A DNA stretch of 64,000 bases, taken from the NCBI GenBank assembly GCA_040219735.1, contig JAVJRX010000202.1; one strand, written 5' to 3'. Below, in pieces: positions 8,901 to 17,514 of the stretch. The notes beneath the pieces are model-generated. The model was given only the letters and a program-made list of their open reading frames with translations. It did no database searches and was not told the DNA's origin. The translations under genes and the position numbers were made by a program. Position 1 is the first letter of the stretch. Each line of letters starts with the position of its first letter. The DNA comes from Coleofasciculus sp040219735 (GTDB lineage Bacteria > Cyanobacteriota > Cyanobacteriia > Cyanobacteriales > Coleofasciculaceae).

Positions 8901-9666
8901 TGCCATCGGGGGTTTGGGTAAATACTGTATCTCGGCTATAAAGCCAGCACCATTCCCCATTTGCACGACGCATTCGGTACTCGGTTTCGATAATTTCTCG
9001 ATCTGAAGCTGTCGCAAAGCGTTCCATTCGTGCCGATACTTTGGCTAAATCGTCCGGGTGTATCAGTTGAGGGAATAGTGTTTCTCCCATGGCTTGGACT
9101 GCTTCAGGAGAATACCCCAAAATATCAGTGATGGTTCGATTACTATAGATATTACGCTGTTCAACGACGTCGTAGATATAAACAATGGCGGAAATGGATT
9201 GACTAATTTGTTCAATGACATACTGCGATTGCCGCAATGCCTTTTCCGCTTGCTGACGTTCGGTTACATCTCGAAAAATTAATAGATGATGATCGGGCAA
9301 CATATTAGCGATGCCTTCTAATTCTACATCTCGTTGAGTCCCATCGGAACGCCACAGACAAAAGTTATGGGTGATTCGCCCTTGGGCGAGAAAGGGGCGC
9401 CAGTGATGAATACTAATTGGGGTAGTCTCCTTGAGATGGCGATTCAGCAGTTGATCGTGAGATAATTTAAATAACTCACAAGCTGCTCGATTTGCCTTGA
9501 GTACTTTTCCCCGACTGTCGGTAATAACCATGGCATCGAGGGAGTCATTGAAGATTGCCAGAAATGCACAAGCATCAGAATTCCCCTTTTGTTCCTGAAA
9601 CGGGCATGAAGTCGGGTTTGTGGGTTGGGTTTGACTGGGGTTGCTAGCAGAGTAATGGATAACCAT
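5941..9666 (-). CDS. multi-PAS hybrid sensor histidine kinase
   Basis: 1241 residues. PAS-type sensor domains lie at about 35-150, 155-285, 330-455, 460-575 and 580-700. The last two are clearly duplicates of each other (KTLFQILPIGISITD against QTLFKIFPIGISITD). HisKA follows, with His near 731 in NMSHELRTPLNG. HATPase_c spans about 830-990 (N-box NLLSNAIKFTD, G1 IKDTGVGI, G2 GTGLGLAIS). A receiver domain with Asp near 1078 (LILIDLVMPRMDG) and a helical tail of about 90 residues complete the protein. There are no convincing membrane spans, so it is a cytosolic sensor. The ATPase domain carries an extra segment of about 55 residues between VTFTVSV and IRFQIKDTG, partly coded by a dispersed palindromic repeat (6932-6988). 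Domain order is secure; ligands are unknown. Confidence 0.93.
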   Translation of the reverse strand: MVIHYSASNPSQTQPTNPTSCPFQEQKGNSDACAFLAIFNDSLDAMVITDSRGKVLKANRAACELFKLSHDQLLNRHLKETTPISIHHWRPFLAQGRITHNFCLWRSDGTQRDVELEGIANMLPDHHLLIFRDVTERQQAEKALRQSQYVIEQISQSISAIVYIYDVVEQRNIYSNRTITDILGYSPEAVQAMGETLFPQLIHPDDLAKVSARMERFATASDREIIETEYRMRRANGEWCWLYSRDTVFTQTPDGKPQQILGIATDITTIKLAEAKILRLNAELEQRVKERTEALEQANEELKREIRDRQQIEKTLRESEERFRSIFENVSVGIVLLDLDGYILTANEANCRFLGYSPDEILGIHFSRLTHPEDLCRDTDLFNSLVRGKRKNYTIDKRYLRQDGACVWGRLTVSVIKNDDGSPRYIAVVCEDINDRKQMEEVMRESQQKYQTLFKIFPIGISITDEVGNVIEANSASEEILGLSRQEHTSRTYDAPSWQIIRLDGTPMPASEFASVRALTENRVVGNVEMGIVKAKDKITWINVTAAPIPLKDYGVAIAYIDISDRKRMEKALRESQQKYKTLFQILPIGISITDKQGNLIEANAASEKILSLSVSDQINAKYVSPNLKVIRPDGTVMPRAEFANVRALTENKVIKNHESGIVKPDGKITWISSTASPIPLRDSGVVIAYLDITERKQAEEALQKATELAVREAARSEIANRAKSEFLTNMSHELRTPLNGILGYAQLLRQDTTLSNQQHHNLTIIHQCGEHLLTLINDILDLAKIEAQKMELYPTEFHLPNFLNSLADLFQLRAQQKDIIFTYQVLSPLPNGIMADNKRLRQVLCNLLSNAIKFTDRGEVTFTVSVVNRFDVKSASTNQIYPLPSEALTLSQGGFSHIRASHKTIDVKPAPTNHDLDPIEGSTINYQPSAKIRFQIKDTGVGIEPNQLAQIFLPFHQVSAHSHATEGTGLGLAISQKLIQLMGSEIKVKSTPGQGSVFWFDINLPLVSGWQEPNPSSKRRITGFKGDKRKLMIVDDNKVNRTLLRAMLKPYGFEILEAVDGSDCLHKVVEFYPDLILIDLVMPRMDGLETTRRMLKLPQLQDRDIVAIALSASVYPQIQQESLAAGCRGFLPKPVETQQLLDAIALHLGLEWIYSQAQSPSLTESANFTQMPISCLPPSEITALADLVKMGDIQGIIERAESLAQHNSQFEPLTTQLCQLAREFKLKQLRQLIQDYLVDC
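6932..6988. repeat. GGGGCGGGTTT-type palindromic repeat inside a kinase gene
   Basis: A copy of the dispersed repeat whose arms are GGGGCGGGTTT and AAACCCGCCC. Related intergenic copies lie at 15563, 22069 and 46851. Here it sits within the ATPase domain of the hybrid kinase and is translated through in frame (about residues 893-911). Confidence 0.85.
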
Positions 9667-10086
9667 ACTTTATTCTTGCTTTCGCGTGACTTTCGCCCCA
9701 ACCCGATGTTCCGCCATTGATGCGGTATATCACGGGTTTGGGCTTATTACTATCTACAATGCGATCGCGCTCAAATCCCTATTTTGGTAACCCAGTTTGA
9801 TACTGTGACCCTTTATCCGCCTGATTACCTATCACAGAAATAAATTGAATGCCTTAGATTTAAGGTTTTCTTTATAGTTTTGCCCGGTTAGCTTTTCGGG
9901 AAAATGTAAAGTTTTAATACAGATATCATTCCTCAGAATTTCCTCAGAATTTCCTCAGATTTCAGTTTTAGTCTAGAGATAAAGCTGAATAGTTGTTAAT
10001 TATATCACACCAGACCTACTCGTCAACCCAAACCGGGAACAGTATCTTACTGGAATTTAGCTCTACTGGAAATAGGAAGGAAAAAG
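9667..10086. other. intergenic region between divergent genes
   Basis: 420 bp separating the hybrid kinase and the small zinc-ribbon-like gene, so it must hold both promoters. Three direct repeats of TTCCTCAGA(A/T) lie at about 9933-9960, a possible binding site. The sequence upstream of 10087 ends in a purine-rich ribosome-binding stretch (GGAAGGAAAAAG). I see no gene or structured RNA in it. Confidence 0.45.
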
Positions 10087-10320
10087 ATGTTAAATCATAG
10101 CTGTATTTGTTGTTCACATACCTTACTTAGGCACATTCGCTCTCACCAAGTTTACTGGTTCTGTCCCCATTGTTACCAAGCCATGCCTGAATCGGTTGAA
10201 CCCTACTCACGGTTCAATACATCCAAGCTTTTAGAGCTTTCTGTTGTCAGATCTTATACTGTTGGCAGTAGCCAACGCAAAAAAGTTACCAAAGCCCCTC
10301 AATTGCATCCTGTCGCCTAG
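10087..10320 (+). CDS. small cysteine-rich (zinc-ribbon-like) protein
   Basis: 77 residues with a good ribosome-binding site (GGAAGG, about 8 nt before ATG). Cysteines come as CICC near residue 7 and CPHC near residue 29, a CxxC...CxxC spacing consistent with a zinc ribbon (HSCICCSHTLLRHI... YWFCPHCYQAMP). The C-terminal half is basic and probably disordered. From memory, short proteins with this N-terminal signature recur in filamentous cyanobacteria, but I know no function. A DNA-binding or protein-interaction role is possible. It stands alone, convergent with the glycosyltransferase that follows. Confidence 0.75.
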   Translation: MLNHSCICCSHTLLRHIRSHQVYWFCPHCYQAMPESVEPYSRFNTSKLLELSVVRSYTVGSSQRKKVTKAPQLHPVA

Positions 10321-10377
10321 AGTATCGATTTGTCGTTAATTAAATCCCTTTCTAAAAAAAAAATAAATCGGGCTGAC

Positions 10378-11997
10378 TTACTGACGACTTTTTCGGTAAA
10401 TCTTGATTTCAGGATTGATTTTATCAAAGTTGGAGTAAACGTACATACGATTGATATGTCGATAACCTAATTCTTCATGATTGAGTAAATCCCATTGGGG
10501 GTCAGCTTTATACTGAAAAACTAAATCGTAGCCGAGTTTTTCTGTCTCTAGTTTAGAGAAAAATTCATACTCAGGTGTACCAGGTTCAAAGCGACGACTA
10601 TCGTAGGCACTCGTGCCAATAATATAATCTGGATTTTTCTGCTTGAGAGTTTCCAGAGTCGGGCGCTTGAGACTTTCTGAGCTAAACTTTTCTAGTCGAG
10701 GTAAATATTTAGCGTCACCGGCTCCTAAAATAAAATTACTGGATGTCAAGGTTTTTGCCATCCATTGTTCAACCTGGTATCGCGAATCATGGGTGATCAA
10801 TACATTGACAGATGTGGTATAAAAAAAGGTATAAATAAATACAGCAATAATGGATAATACTTTAACTCGAAATAGCTGGGCAGATGAGTTGAGGAAATCC
10901 CCGATGAGTTTACCGCCAAAAAACGCCAAAATCAGACAAACGGGAAACAGATAACGTAGAGCATTGTACATGACAATACTCACAAAAAATAAATAATACG
11001 AGACAATCGGAATCAGTAAACAGAAGAGATAATAATGTTTTCGTTGCCAAAAAGCCTTGAGCAAACCCAGCATACAGACTCCGTATAAGAGCCAGCCAAA
11101 AGACACTCTGATATGCCTCAAGCTTTGCCAAAACATAGTCAGGTGTCCGCTCAGGCTGCGCTCAAACCGAGGACTGATTGTGGCTCCCCCTGATGTAATA
11201 TCATTGACATGAGCAAAGAAGCCATTTAAGTTAAATATAATATTATGGATACCGAGGAATAGGGCAATTCCTACTCCTAAGGAAAGAACAATTTTTCGGT
11301 CTTTGAGGGCTTTTTTTAGGGTAATGGATGGATCACGTTGCTGCAAATACCGATAGTGCTGCCATAGAATAAAGCCAGGAGTCAAGAAATAGAAGGCATA
11401 AGCTTGGTCTTTAGTCGCAACCGCGATCGCGGCTGTCGCTGCAAATAATACATAATCCCTAGTTTTTTGCTCTTTTAAGAGTCGGACATAAAAGAATAGG
11501 GATAGCATAAACCAAAATAAATAGGGAATATCCAGGTTAATTGTTTTGGCATAATAAATAAAGGGCAAATTTAAGCTAGCGATTACTGCCGCGAAGAATG
11601 CCGATTTTTTATCATATATTTCTTGTCCAATCCGATATATAATCCCTAAAATCCCGGCTGCCATAATCAGACTCAGGACTCTACCGATATAAAATAAAAG
11701 GGTATAGGTGGGTAAACTATAGACATTTACGACACCCAGTTTGTGCAAGAGCAATACAGGGGAATAAACAAGGGTAAGTACGTAAAAATGAAACGGTGGA
11801 TACTTATAATGCCATCCGTTGGCAAATCCTTCTTCAACGGCTTCTAGTACTCGTATCGGCGTGAGTTCATCCGCCGCCCAGCCGTTGAAACTGGGCAACC
11901 CCCAGTTAATTCCCCAAACATTAATCAATAGACTAAAAAGAACTAAGCCGCAAAAGGCTCCATTGATAAACGTCTTTGATGGTACAGCAATCTTCAT
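10378..11997 (-). CDS. GT39/ArnT-like polytopic glycosyltransferase
   Basis: 539 residues with about ten to twelve membrane spans and a soluble C-terminal domain of about 120 residues. The first extracytoplasmic loop has the acidic GT-C signature (NGWAADELTPIRV), then KYPPFHFYVL, as in PMT/ArnT enzymes that take sugar from a polyprenyl-phosphate carrier and transfer it on the periplasmic side. The span following IYYAKTINLDIPYLFWFMLS fits the second conserved loop. It is the downstream-most of six minus-strand membrane proteins (10378-20872), with 120 bp to the next one, so it may be part of one transcriptional unit. Family assignment is good; donor and acceptor are unknown. Confidence 0.83.
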   Translation of the reverse strand: MKIAVPSKTFINGAFCGLVLFSLLINVWGINWGLPSFNGWAADELTPIRVLEAVEEGFANGWHYKYPPFHFYVLTLVYSPVLLLHKLGVVNVYSLPTYTLLFYIGRVLSLIMAAGILGIIYRIGQEIYDKKSAFFAAVIASLNLPFIYYAKTINLDIPYLFWFMLSLFFYVRLLKEQKTRDYVLFAATAAIAVATKDQAYAFYFLTPGFILWQHYRYLQQRDPSITLKKALKDRKIVLSLGVGIALFLGIHNIIFNLNGFFAHVNDITSGGATISPRFERSLSGHLTMFWQSLRHIRVSFGWLLYGVCMLGLLKAFWQRKHYYLFCLLIPIVSYYLFFVSIVMYNALRYLFPVCLILAFFGGKLIGDFLNSSAQLFRVKVLSIIAVFIYTFFYTTSVNVLITHDSRYQVEQWMAKTLTSSNFILGAGDAKYLPRLEKFSSESLKRPTLETLKQKNPDYIIGTSAYDSRRFEPGTPEYEFFSKLETEKLGYDLVFQYKADPQWDLLNHEELGYRHINRMYVYSNFDKINPEIKIYRKSRQ

Positions 11998-12119
11998 GAA
12001 CTGATTATCCTCCCTCCCGTGATTTCCATTTGGGTCATTATAATAGAAGCGTCAACCCAACCAACAACTTAGTTAGTTCACAATGTCAGGGTTTATGGCG
12101 CTCGCCTCGCAACTATGAA

Positions 12120-13817
12120 CTATTGGACTAGACATTTGGCTTCTAATACAATAAATCTTTGGGTGTGAAAGATGGTACATTGGCGGATTAAGGGGGGGAG
12201 GGCTAAGGAGGTTCCTTGTTCTATTCTCAGGCTGGCTTCTGTGGCGACAGGTTGAAATTGTTGTATCCATTTGTTGTGGGTGATGTAGTCGGGGGTGAAG
12301 GCGGATTGGTCGATGAGCCAAAAGTCTATATTATGGTTTTGTATGAATGCTTTGATCTCGTTTAAGTCGGGGCTGTATTGAGCGCGAATTAAATCAAGGG
12401 CACGTTGGCGCAAGGGGATGTAATACCCTAAATGATAGGGGATGGCATATTCCCAACTGACTAAAATGGAACGGTGAGAAAAGGTGGGGAGGTTATCGGC
12501 TTCTGGGGATAGGGAGGCGATGCGGCTATCTTTGGGTTGATGGGTAAAAAATTGGTAAAGTTCAGGTGCGGTTCCAATTTCGTAGGCGGTTTTGGGGAAG
12601 TCGGTGACGAGAAGAGGATAGAATATGAGTATCCCGGCGAGGATTGTGGCGAAACCGAGGGCAAGAATTTTTGTTTTCTGGAATAATCCATGACAGAAAA
12701 TGGTTAAGGCGATTCCTGTGGCTATGGGGAATAGGAGTCGCAATGTGTGTTCGGTGTAACGACTCGGTAAATGGAGTTGGAAGAGTAGCAGATGGGCGGT
12801 AAAAAATAGAGTCAGGGAGACGATGATAATTTGGGGGAGGAGGATGATTCCTGAGTTTACCTGTGTGGTGAGGGGGAAGCGTTTGGGAATATTCCCCAAA
12901 AACGGTAATAAGAATGCACCATATAGTAAGATAGGAAGGGATTGGCGTCGAGGGAGAAGACCACTGCGATCGCCATTCAACCAGAAATCCCAGAAATTAT
13001 CAGTAAAAAAGCTGGCTCGCCCCCCCGCCCAGAATTCCCGCATTCCCCTCGCTTGGGTGGCTGTAATAATTGGCTCAAAGTCGGATGGGGTGATGGCGTA
13101 GGGTAACAGGACAAAAAACGCCACGACTAAACCCGCCGCGCAGAAATAATAATCCTTCTTTTCCCGCGACAGTCGCAACTTTTTCCCTTGCCATTTTCCC
13201 AACTGGAGAATCAAGACTCCACTGGAGATGAGGACAATTTGGGGATAGAACCATCCTTGTAGCGCGATCGCACCTAAACTGGGAATTAGCGATCGCCTGA
13301 TTAGATAATACCAGAATCCCAGGAGTAATGGGTAGACAAATGCCCTGGGTGTGGCGGAGACTAAATCATCCCGCATCCACAGGGTTTGATTGACTAGCAA
13401 AGAACTTATAAATCCGGCGATGGGGATGGGTAGGAGTTGTAGGGTGAGCGCAAAGGCGTAAACTGTGGTGATTAGGGTGAGGATTAGGGGGAGGAGTTTA
13501 CTTAGGGTTAGGGGTGCGATTCCCAGGTTTGCTATGAGTTGGTAGAGGGTTTTGTAGCCGACGGGAACGACGGATTGGAAATAATCGGCAATGGTATCAT
13601 TGGGGAATAATTGGGGGTCTAAATATCGCTGCATCCAAAAGACATGCTGTCTGGCATCATCCTGGACAATATAAGGGGAATTGAAGGCTTGTTTTAGGGC
13701 TAAAAGGCTATAACTGGTGGCAATTATGAGGCTTAGGGATAACCAGAAAATTGTCGCCGATTGGGATTTGTGGGTGATTAGGGATAGTAGAGTTTTTTGT
13801 TGGTGATTGTTTGGCAT
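12120..13817 (-). CDS. polytopic membrane protein, GT-C-like paralogue family member A
   Basis: 565 residues with about ten membrane spans and a C-terminal soluble domain of about 130 residues. It shares motifs with the genes at 15649, 17515 and 37230. These are an acidic loop after the first span (VQDDARQHVFWMQRYLDP), ADYFQSVVPVGY, a second loop (NQTLWMRDDLVSATPRAF), LHLPSRYTEHTLR, and a C-terminal run (DSRIASLSPEADNLPTF ... AIPYHLGYY ... AQYSPDL ... WLIDQSAFTPDYI). The acidic first loop and layout resemble GT-C glycosyltransferases, but I do not recognise a named family, so the enzyme call is inference. Its place among GT39-like genes supports a role in glycan synthesis. Confidence 0.78.
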   Translation of the reverse strand: MPNNHQQKTLLSLITHKSQSATIFWLSLSLIIATSYSLLALKQAFNSPYIVQDDARQHVFWMQRYLDPQLFPNDTIADYFQSVVPVGYKTLYQLIANLGIAPLTLSKLLPLILTLITTVYAFALTLQLLPIPIAGFISSLLVNQTLWMRDDLVSATPRAFVYPLLLGFWYYLIRRSLIPSLGAIALQGWFYPQIVLISSGVLILQLGKWQGKKLRLSREKKDYYFCAAGLVVAFFVLLPYAITPSDFEPIITATQARGMREFWAGGRASFFTDNFWDFWLNGDRSGLLPRRQSLPILLYGAFLLPFLGNIPKRFPLTTQVNSGIILLPQIIIVSLTLFFTAHLLLFQLHLPSRYTEHTLRLLFPIATGIALTIFCHGLFQKTKILALGFATILAGILIFYPLLVTDFPKTAYEIGTAPELYQFFTHQPKDSRIASLSPEADNLPTFSHRSILVSWEYAIPYHLGYYIPLRQRALDLIRAQYSPDLNEIKAFIQNHNIDFWLIDQSAFTPDYITHNKWIQQFQPVATEASLRIEQGTSLALPPLIRQCTIFHTQRFIVLEAKCLVQ

Positions 13818-13860
13818 AGGGGGAGTAATGTAGAGACGTGCTATGGCGCATTTTTTTAAC

Positions 13861-13903
13861 GCAGAGGTTCGCAGAGGGAAAGCGCAGAGGTTCGCAGAGG
13901 GAA
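13861..13903. repeat. tandem GCAGAGGTTCGCAGAGGGAA repeat
   Basis: Two identical 20-nt copies (13861-13880 and 13884-13903) in the gap between two membrane-protein genes. A related run in inverse orientation (CTCTGCG units) lies at about 17418-17470 in the gap before the next paralogue. This type of short repeat is common between cyanobacterial genes. Confidence 0.7.
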
Positions 13904-13931
13904 GGGGGTTTTGTTCTTTGATGAAGCTTAG

Positions 13932-15512
13932 TTAGGGGGAGAGGATTTGCCAAAGCCATCCTAAGTCATAGATTGGTTTTATTTGATAGGGGGATTGCTG
14001 TTCGAGTTGCTCCCGTAGCTCATTGGTAGGTTGAAATAAAAATACATCACTAAATTGATTCAGATTATCAGGAAGTGGGGGGGCTTCGAGTACTATTAAC
14101 TGGGTTTCTGGATTAAGCCAATAACTAAGAGAGGTGGTTCTAACGGCACTGCTACTGATGACTAAAGGGGAGGCAGATTGATTGATAATCCGAGCGACTT
14201 GTGGGTCATAATAATTGGTGTATTTGTTCCACCAGGTTTCTGACTGAGAACTTACCGCACCGGATAAAACGCCTAGGGAAATTAGGATAACGGTTCCTAT
14301 TTGCCATAGTTTTTTTTGTCCAGGTTTAGCCAAACTGGAAGTTATTTTGACGGTGAGTAAGTAAGCAACTGCCAATTGAATACCCAAAAAACTAGGGATG
14401 AGGTAACGCGCAATCGTCGAACGTTGTCCCCGCCCCAGTAAATCAGGTAAGGATAAAGGGAGTGCGGTGACACTGATTAAAATTAGGACAAATAACCAAA
14501 CCCGTTTCGGTGTGGTGCGAATCAGAAAATAGATGGCGTAAGCTACCAGGAGTAAAATCGGGATAACGAGATAAGTTAATGGATAGTTTAACCCAAATAG
14601 TCCGTTATCCACACCATAGCGAATATCGAATAGTTGCTTATCGTAGCTAATTTGCGGATCAAAAAATACGGCGGCGAGATTAAACATCCAGCGTTTGAAA
14701 AGAACCCATAGCGGGATATCTTTTGATGTCCAACCTGTGGCTCGAACTTCGCGAATTAAGACGAACCAGGGTAAGAATGCCACAATTCCCCCAGTTAACG
14801 CCAACAGATATGCCTTGACTTGTTGAGTTAACCGCCAGCTATTAATAGCGGCGACGTAGAGGGCTTGAGCGATTAACACCAGAAATGAGAGTAAATGAGA
14901 ATAGAGTGCCAGTGATACCGTTACGGCATAAATCACCCAATTTCTTGACGTTTTAATTCCCATTGCTCGCAATAAAGCGGCACAGGATAGTAAAATCGTT
15001 ACCGTCCATAAACTATATTGCCGTGCTTCTTGGGCGTAGAGGACATGAATCGGAGAAACAGCAATCAGGGCAACAGCAACCCATCCCGTTATCGGAAATT
15101 CAAATAACTCCCGACATAGCCAATACATTGCCGGAAATACCAATAGACTAATTAAGGCGGATAAACTGCGAGTGACAGAGGGAGTATTGCCAAACCAGCG
15201 CACCCAGAAATGAGCCATTAAATAATATAACGGTGGATGCTCAGACTTATTGACCAACGCCTTCATCGTATCACTTAAGCTGTTTTGGGGGCGAGGTTGT
15301 AGATAATCCTGTAATTCTTTAACTTGAATCATCCCGCCGTTGAAGTTATCCTGACTATACTCTTGAATCCTATGTCCGGAGACGCGAACCGATGTATAAA
15401 TTTCATCCGTCCAATAGACCTTTTTTCCGAGGTTGGCGAAGCGAAAAAATAAACCCAAGATAATTGTTATTGCTACACAAGCTATTATGACCTGATGACG
15501 AATACCTTTCAT
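13932..15512 (-). CDS. GT39 (PMT_2-like) polytopic glycosyltransferase
   Basis: 526 residues. One N-terminal span, then a long periplasmic loop with the GT-C acidic motif (VYWTDEIYTSVRVSG) and the downstream SEHPPLYYLMAHFWVRWFG, typical of PMT_2/ArnT-like transferases. LYAQEARQYSLW forms the second conserved loop. About ten further spans and a short C-terminal soluble domain follow. It should transfer a sugar from a lipid-linked donor on the outer face of the plasma membrane. It lies between paralogues A and B of the unnamed polytopic family, which strengthens the glycan context. The ATG at 15512 opens directly onto the first membrane helix. Confidence 0.86.
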   Translation of the reverse strand: MKGIRHQVIIACVAITIILGLFFRFANLGKKVYWTDEIYTSVRVSGHRIQEYSQDNFNGGMIQVKELQDYLQPRPQNSLSDTMKALVNKSEHPPLYYLMAHFWVRWFGNTPSVTRSLSALISLLVFPAMYWLCRELFEFPITGWVAVALIAVSPIHVLYAQEARQYSLWTVTILLSCAALLRAMGIKTSRNWVIYAVTVSLALYSHLLSFLVLIAQALYVAAINSWRLTQQVKAYLLALTGGIVAFLPWFVLIREVRATGWTSKDIPLWVLFKRWMFNLAAVFFDPQISYDKQLFDIRYGVDNGLFGLNYPLTYLVIPILLLVAYAIYFLIRTTPKRVWLFVLILISVTALPLSLPDLLGRGQRSTIARYLIPSFLGIQLAVAYLLTVKITSSLAKPGQKKLWQIGTVILISLGVLSGAVSSQSETWWNKYTNYYDPQVARIINQSASPLVISSSAVRTTSLSYWLNPETQLIVLEAPPLPDNLNQFSDVFLFQPTNELREQLEQQSPYQIKPIYDLGWLWQILSP

Positions 15513-15562
15513 GTTCTCACCCTAACTTCCTGCCGCTGCCCTAGAAGGGCGGGTTTAAGGTA

Positions 15563-15592
15563 GGGGCGGGTTTTACTAACTAAACCCGCCCC
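15563..15592. repeat. GGGGCGGGTTT palindrome (intergenic copy)
   Basis: Perfect 11-bp arms GGGGCGGGTTT / AAACCCGCCCC around an 8-nt loop. Partial copies of the same unit flank it (15547-15556 and about 15629-15640), so the gap holds a small cluster. It may act as a bidirectional transcript end between the two membrane-protein genes. Confidence 0.8.
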
Positions 15593-15648
15593 GACAACGT
15601 TTTTGCCATAAGTTATCTGTAAAACCCGCCCCGACAACCGGGCTTCCT

Positions 15649-17358
15649 TTACTCAGCAACCCCCATAATACATTGCGCTTCTAAAACCATCAAAGCATCG
15701 GTCTCGAATACACTACACTGTTCTGTAACTTTAGACAAGGCGGGACTTATTCCTGCCTGCAACTGGGCAATCGCGGCTTGGGCTGGGGGATACTGCATCA
15801 ACCAATTACTACCCACAATATAGTCCGGTGTAAACGCGGCACGATGCACTAAAAAAAAGGTGACGCCATACCGTTGAATAAACTCTTGTACCTGGGATAA
15901 GTCCGGACTATACTGAGCCTGAATTAAATCAATCGCCCGTTGACGAATCTGATTATAGTAACCGACATGATAAGGAATCGCATACATCTCACTAACTAAA
16001 ACAGGCTGCTGGGAAAACGTCGGCAAATTATTCGCTTCTTCATCAACCGAAGCAATCAGACTAGGCTTGGGTTGTTGAGCCAAAAATTCATATAAACTGG
16101 GATATTGACCCTGTTTATATCGAGTCAACGGGAAACTCACAAAACAGGGATATAAAATAAGTATCATCCCCAAAAGTGCCGTAACTACCCAGGCGAAGTA
16201 CCTTCTAAAGCGGTGAGACGTAACCCTTGCCCAATAAACCAATGCATCTACTACTACCACAAACGCGATCGCACTCGCCAATGCCATAACGATTCGCAGG
16301 CTATGGGTAGTATAACGAATAGGCAGATGCAGCCTAAACAAGAAAAGGTGGGCGAGAACAAACGTCACACCCGCCGTTATCACCATCTCAGGTAAAATAA
16401 CCACACCCCTCCTCACCTGCTTCACCAACCGAAAGCGAGAAGGATAGCGCCACAGCACCGGCAGTAGCAACCCCAGATACAATAACGGCGGTAGAGACAA
16501 TCCGCCCAAAAGACTGCTACGCTTACCAAACAGCCAAAACTCCCAAGGATTCGCATCAAAAAAAGGGGTTCTCCCCTCTGGCATAAATTCCGGTAACCCT
16601 CTCGCCGTAGACGCCGCGATCGCAGGTCCAAATTCACTAGACTGTAAACTGTATGGTAGCAGAACCAGAACCGCCACCGCCAATCCCAACCCACCCAACC
16701 AATAATCCCGCCGATTACCCGAAAGACACCACCGCCCCCCTTCCCAGTCTCCCATCTGCAAAATCAGGATTCCCGCACAGATCAACACATACTGAGGATA
16801 GAATACCCCCAAAAGCGCGATCGCACCCAAACAAGGAAACAGTGAGCGCCGCAGTAAATAGAACAAAAACGCCAAAACTATCGGATAAACAAACGCTCTC
16901 GGCGTACCCGAAACCAGAGTATAGGTTGTCCAAAGATTTTGATTCAACAATAGAGACGCCGTAAATCCAGCAATTGGCACAGGTAACAATTCCAAACCAA
17001 TACCAAAACAGTAACCCGTGGTAATCACCCCCAAAATAGTCGGCACCAGCTTATTAAATACCAAGGGATTCATCCCCAAACGTGCCATACTATGGTAAAG
17101 CGTCCCATACCCAACTGGAGCAACCGACTGATGATAATCAGCAATTAAATCATCAGCAAATAACCCTGGCTCTAAAAACCGTTGCATCCAAAATACATGC
17201 TGTCTGGCATCACTATCCACCAAATAGTCACTACTAAACGCCTGCTGAAGTGCCAAAAGACTATAAACCACAGAAAACGTCAGACTGAGACTCAACCAAA
17301 AAATACTTTGAGAACGGAATAATCTGTCCTTCCTCCTTCCTCCTTCCTCATTTGTCAT
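15649..17358 (-). CDS. polytopic membrane protein, GT-C-like paralogue family member B
   Basis: About 569 residues from the ATG at 17358 (MTNEEGGRRKDRLF). A longer frame begins at 17421, but its extra 21 residues are glycine-rich and not shared with the paralogues. Family motifs are DSDARQHVFWMQRFLEP, ADYHQSVAPVGYGTLY, NQNLWTTYTLVSGTPRAF, LHLPIRYTTHSLR, EEANNLPTF, AIPYHVGYY and AFTPDYIVGSNWLMQY. The first loop carries DSDAR where other copies have QDDAR, and the second loop TYTL where others have DDL or DGL, so acidic residues are partly lost. That may mean a changed or weakened activity. The C-terminal domain ends in the family-wide LMVLEAQCIM. Confidence 0.78.
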   Translation of the reverse strand: MTNEEGGRRKDRLFRSQSIFWLSLSLTFSVVYSLLALQQAFSSDYLVDSDARQHVFWMQRFLEPGLFADDLIADYHQSVAPVGYGTLYHSMARLGMNPLVFNKLVPTILGVITTGYCFGIGLELLPVPIAGFTASLLLNQNLWTTYTLVSGTPRAFVYPIVLAFLFYLLRRSLFPCLGAIALLGVFYPQYVLICAGILILQMGDWEGGRWCLSGNRRDYWLGGLGLAVAVLVLLPYSLQSSEFGPAIAASTARGLPEFMPEGRTPFFDANPWEFWLFGKRSSLLGGLSLPPLLYLGLLLPVLWRYPSRFRLVKQVRRGVVILPEMVITAGVTFVLAHLFLFRLHLPIRYTTHSLRIVMALASAIAFVVVVDALVYWARVTSHRFRRYFAWVVTALLGMILILYPCFVSFPLTRYKQGQYPSLYEFLAQQPKPSLIASVDEEANNLPTFSQQPVLVSEMYAIPYHVGYYNQIRQRAIDLIQAQYSPDLSQVQEFIQRYGVTFFLVHRAAFTPDYIVGSNWLMQYPPAQAAIAQLQAGISPALSKVTEQCSVFETDALMVLEAQCIMGVAE

Positions 17359-17514
17359 AGCATTTTCCGAGAAAAAATTTCCCTCCCCAAAACCGCCAAT
17401 CCCCCCATTAACATACCGCAAAAACCTCTGCGTTCCTCTGCGCTTCCCTCTGCGTTACTCTGCGTTAAAAAAAAAGCATGAGACAACAAACCTAACCCAA
17501 CAAAATACCAACAA

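Noticed and set aside
13861..13903. Tandem 20-nt copies as a CRISPR array
   Set aside because: Only two units with a 3-bp gap and no spacers; matches a common intergenic repeat.
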